This document shows, piece after piece, positions 12,945 through 13,203 of a stretch of 13,203 bases of DNA. Made by a program: the position numbers and the translations under genes. The notes below the pieces were generated by a model. That model was not told the DNA's origin. It worked only from the letters and a program-made list of their open reading frames with translations, and searched no databases. Source of the stretch: an uncultured Thiotrichaceae bacterium (GTDB lineage: Bacteria; Pseudomonadota; Gammaproteobacteria; Thiotrichales; Thiotrichaceae); contig CACVAV010000396.1 of the NCBI GenBank assembly GCA_902727945.1, forward strand, positions 1 through 13,203, written 5' to 3'. How positions within the stretch are numbered: the first letter of the stretch is position 1; each line of letters opens with the position of its first letter.

Positions 12945-13203
12945 AAAAATACCAACAAGATATTTAACCAGCCTCCGCGTCCTATTATTAGCTATCAGCC
13001 TGAGCCTGATGACAGGGACTGTCTCTGCTGATATTGAGCACGCACGAGCGCTAATGAAAGCCGGTAAGTTCAAAGAAGCCCGCGAAGCATTCTTACCTGC
13101 CGCACAAGCTGGCAATGCAGATGCTGAAGAACTCATTGGTGTCATGTATGCCATGGGACTGGGCGTCGAACGTGACGACCGCCGCGCCTTTGAATGGTAT
13201 TTA
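12922..13203 (+). CDS. Sel1-repeat protein, exported, 3' end outside the window
   Basis: The first 94 codons of a gene that runs off the right edge. The product begins MKKLSIYIKIPTRYL and has a hydrophobic segment LRVLLLAISLSLMTG ending at VSA-DI, a Sec signal peptide with cleavage near residue 35. A Sel1/TPR-like repeat follows: ARALMKAGKFKEAREAFLPA, then AAQAGNADAEELIGVMYAMG and GLGVERDDRRAFEWYL. Such proteins usually serve as periplasmic scaffolds; the partner is unknown. ATG 12922 is preferred because no other in-frame start precedes the signal peptide, although AGGA lies a long 12 nt upstream. Its first 23 bp overlap head-to-head with the start of the di-heme gene. Confidence 0.8.
   Translation, partial: MKKLSIYIKIPTRYLTSLRVLLLAISLSLMTGTVSADIEHARALMKAGKFKEAREAFLPAAQAGNADAEELIGVMYAMGLGVERDDRRAFEWYL

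Noticed and set aside
12945..13154. Upstream extension of the di-heme cytochrome frame to 519 residues
   Set aside because: The extra 70 residues overlap the Sel1-repeat gene on the other strand and do not resemble a signal peptide or the cytochrome family.

Overview
The window looks like chromosome from a sulfur-oxidising, type IV-piliated gammaproteobacterium. This rests on two recognisable gene sets: a Pil-Chp chemosensory cluster in the order pilG-pilH-pilI-pilJ-chpA, and a periplasmic thiosulfate-oxidation cluster soxXYZA with a monoheme SoxA. A rhodanese plus DsrE2-type sulfur-carrier pair lies between them. No transposase, integrase, tRNA, rRNA or CRISPR array was seen. Genus cannot be fixed by eye; sulfur oxidisers of the Thiotrichales type would fit the combination (inference).

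Layout. Positions 1-4851 (minus strand) hold the Pil-Chp operon, read from a near-consensus sigma70 promoter at 4872-4900: pilG, pilH, pilI, a short pilJ, and the 5' part of the giant kinase gene chpA, which runs off the left edge. chpA is interrupted at a run of nine A (326-334). The recognisable Hpt domain continues in the -1 frame without a usable start codon. Positions 5023-6534 (minus) hold a metallophosphoesterase and an NAD(P)H-dependent FMN-reductase-like flavoprotein, probably co-transcribed. Positions 6624-7522 (minus) hold rhodanese and DsrE2 genes ending at a clear terminator (6568-6597). A 228-bp divergent region follows, with the rhodanese promoter, an AT-rich repeated operator-like element and a possible 20-codon ORF containing a perfect palindrome. 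Positions 7751-9154 (plus) hold bepA, a periplasmic M48 protease with TPRs. The 276-bp gap before sox contains a perfect FNR-type box. Positions 9431-11489 (plus) are soxX, soxY, soxZ and soxA, ending at a terminator shared with a convergent di-heme MauG/cytochrome c peroxidase-like gene (11595-12944, minus). Its 5' end overlaps head-to-head with a Sel1-repeat protein gene that runs off the right edge (12922 onward).

How the genes work together. SoxYZ carries the sulfur substrate, SoxAX attaches it oxidatively, and SoxB (not in the window) would hydrolyse off sulfate. In related organisms rhodanese and DsrE2 handle sulfane sulfur in the cytoplasm. PilG/PilH/PilI/PilJ/ChpA would control pilus extension and retraction, and so surface behaviour. 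The observations most worth checking are the A9 frameshift in chpA, the FNR-type box ahead of sox, the PilJ without a sensor domain, and the palindromic small ORF.
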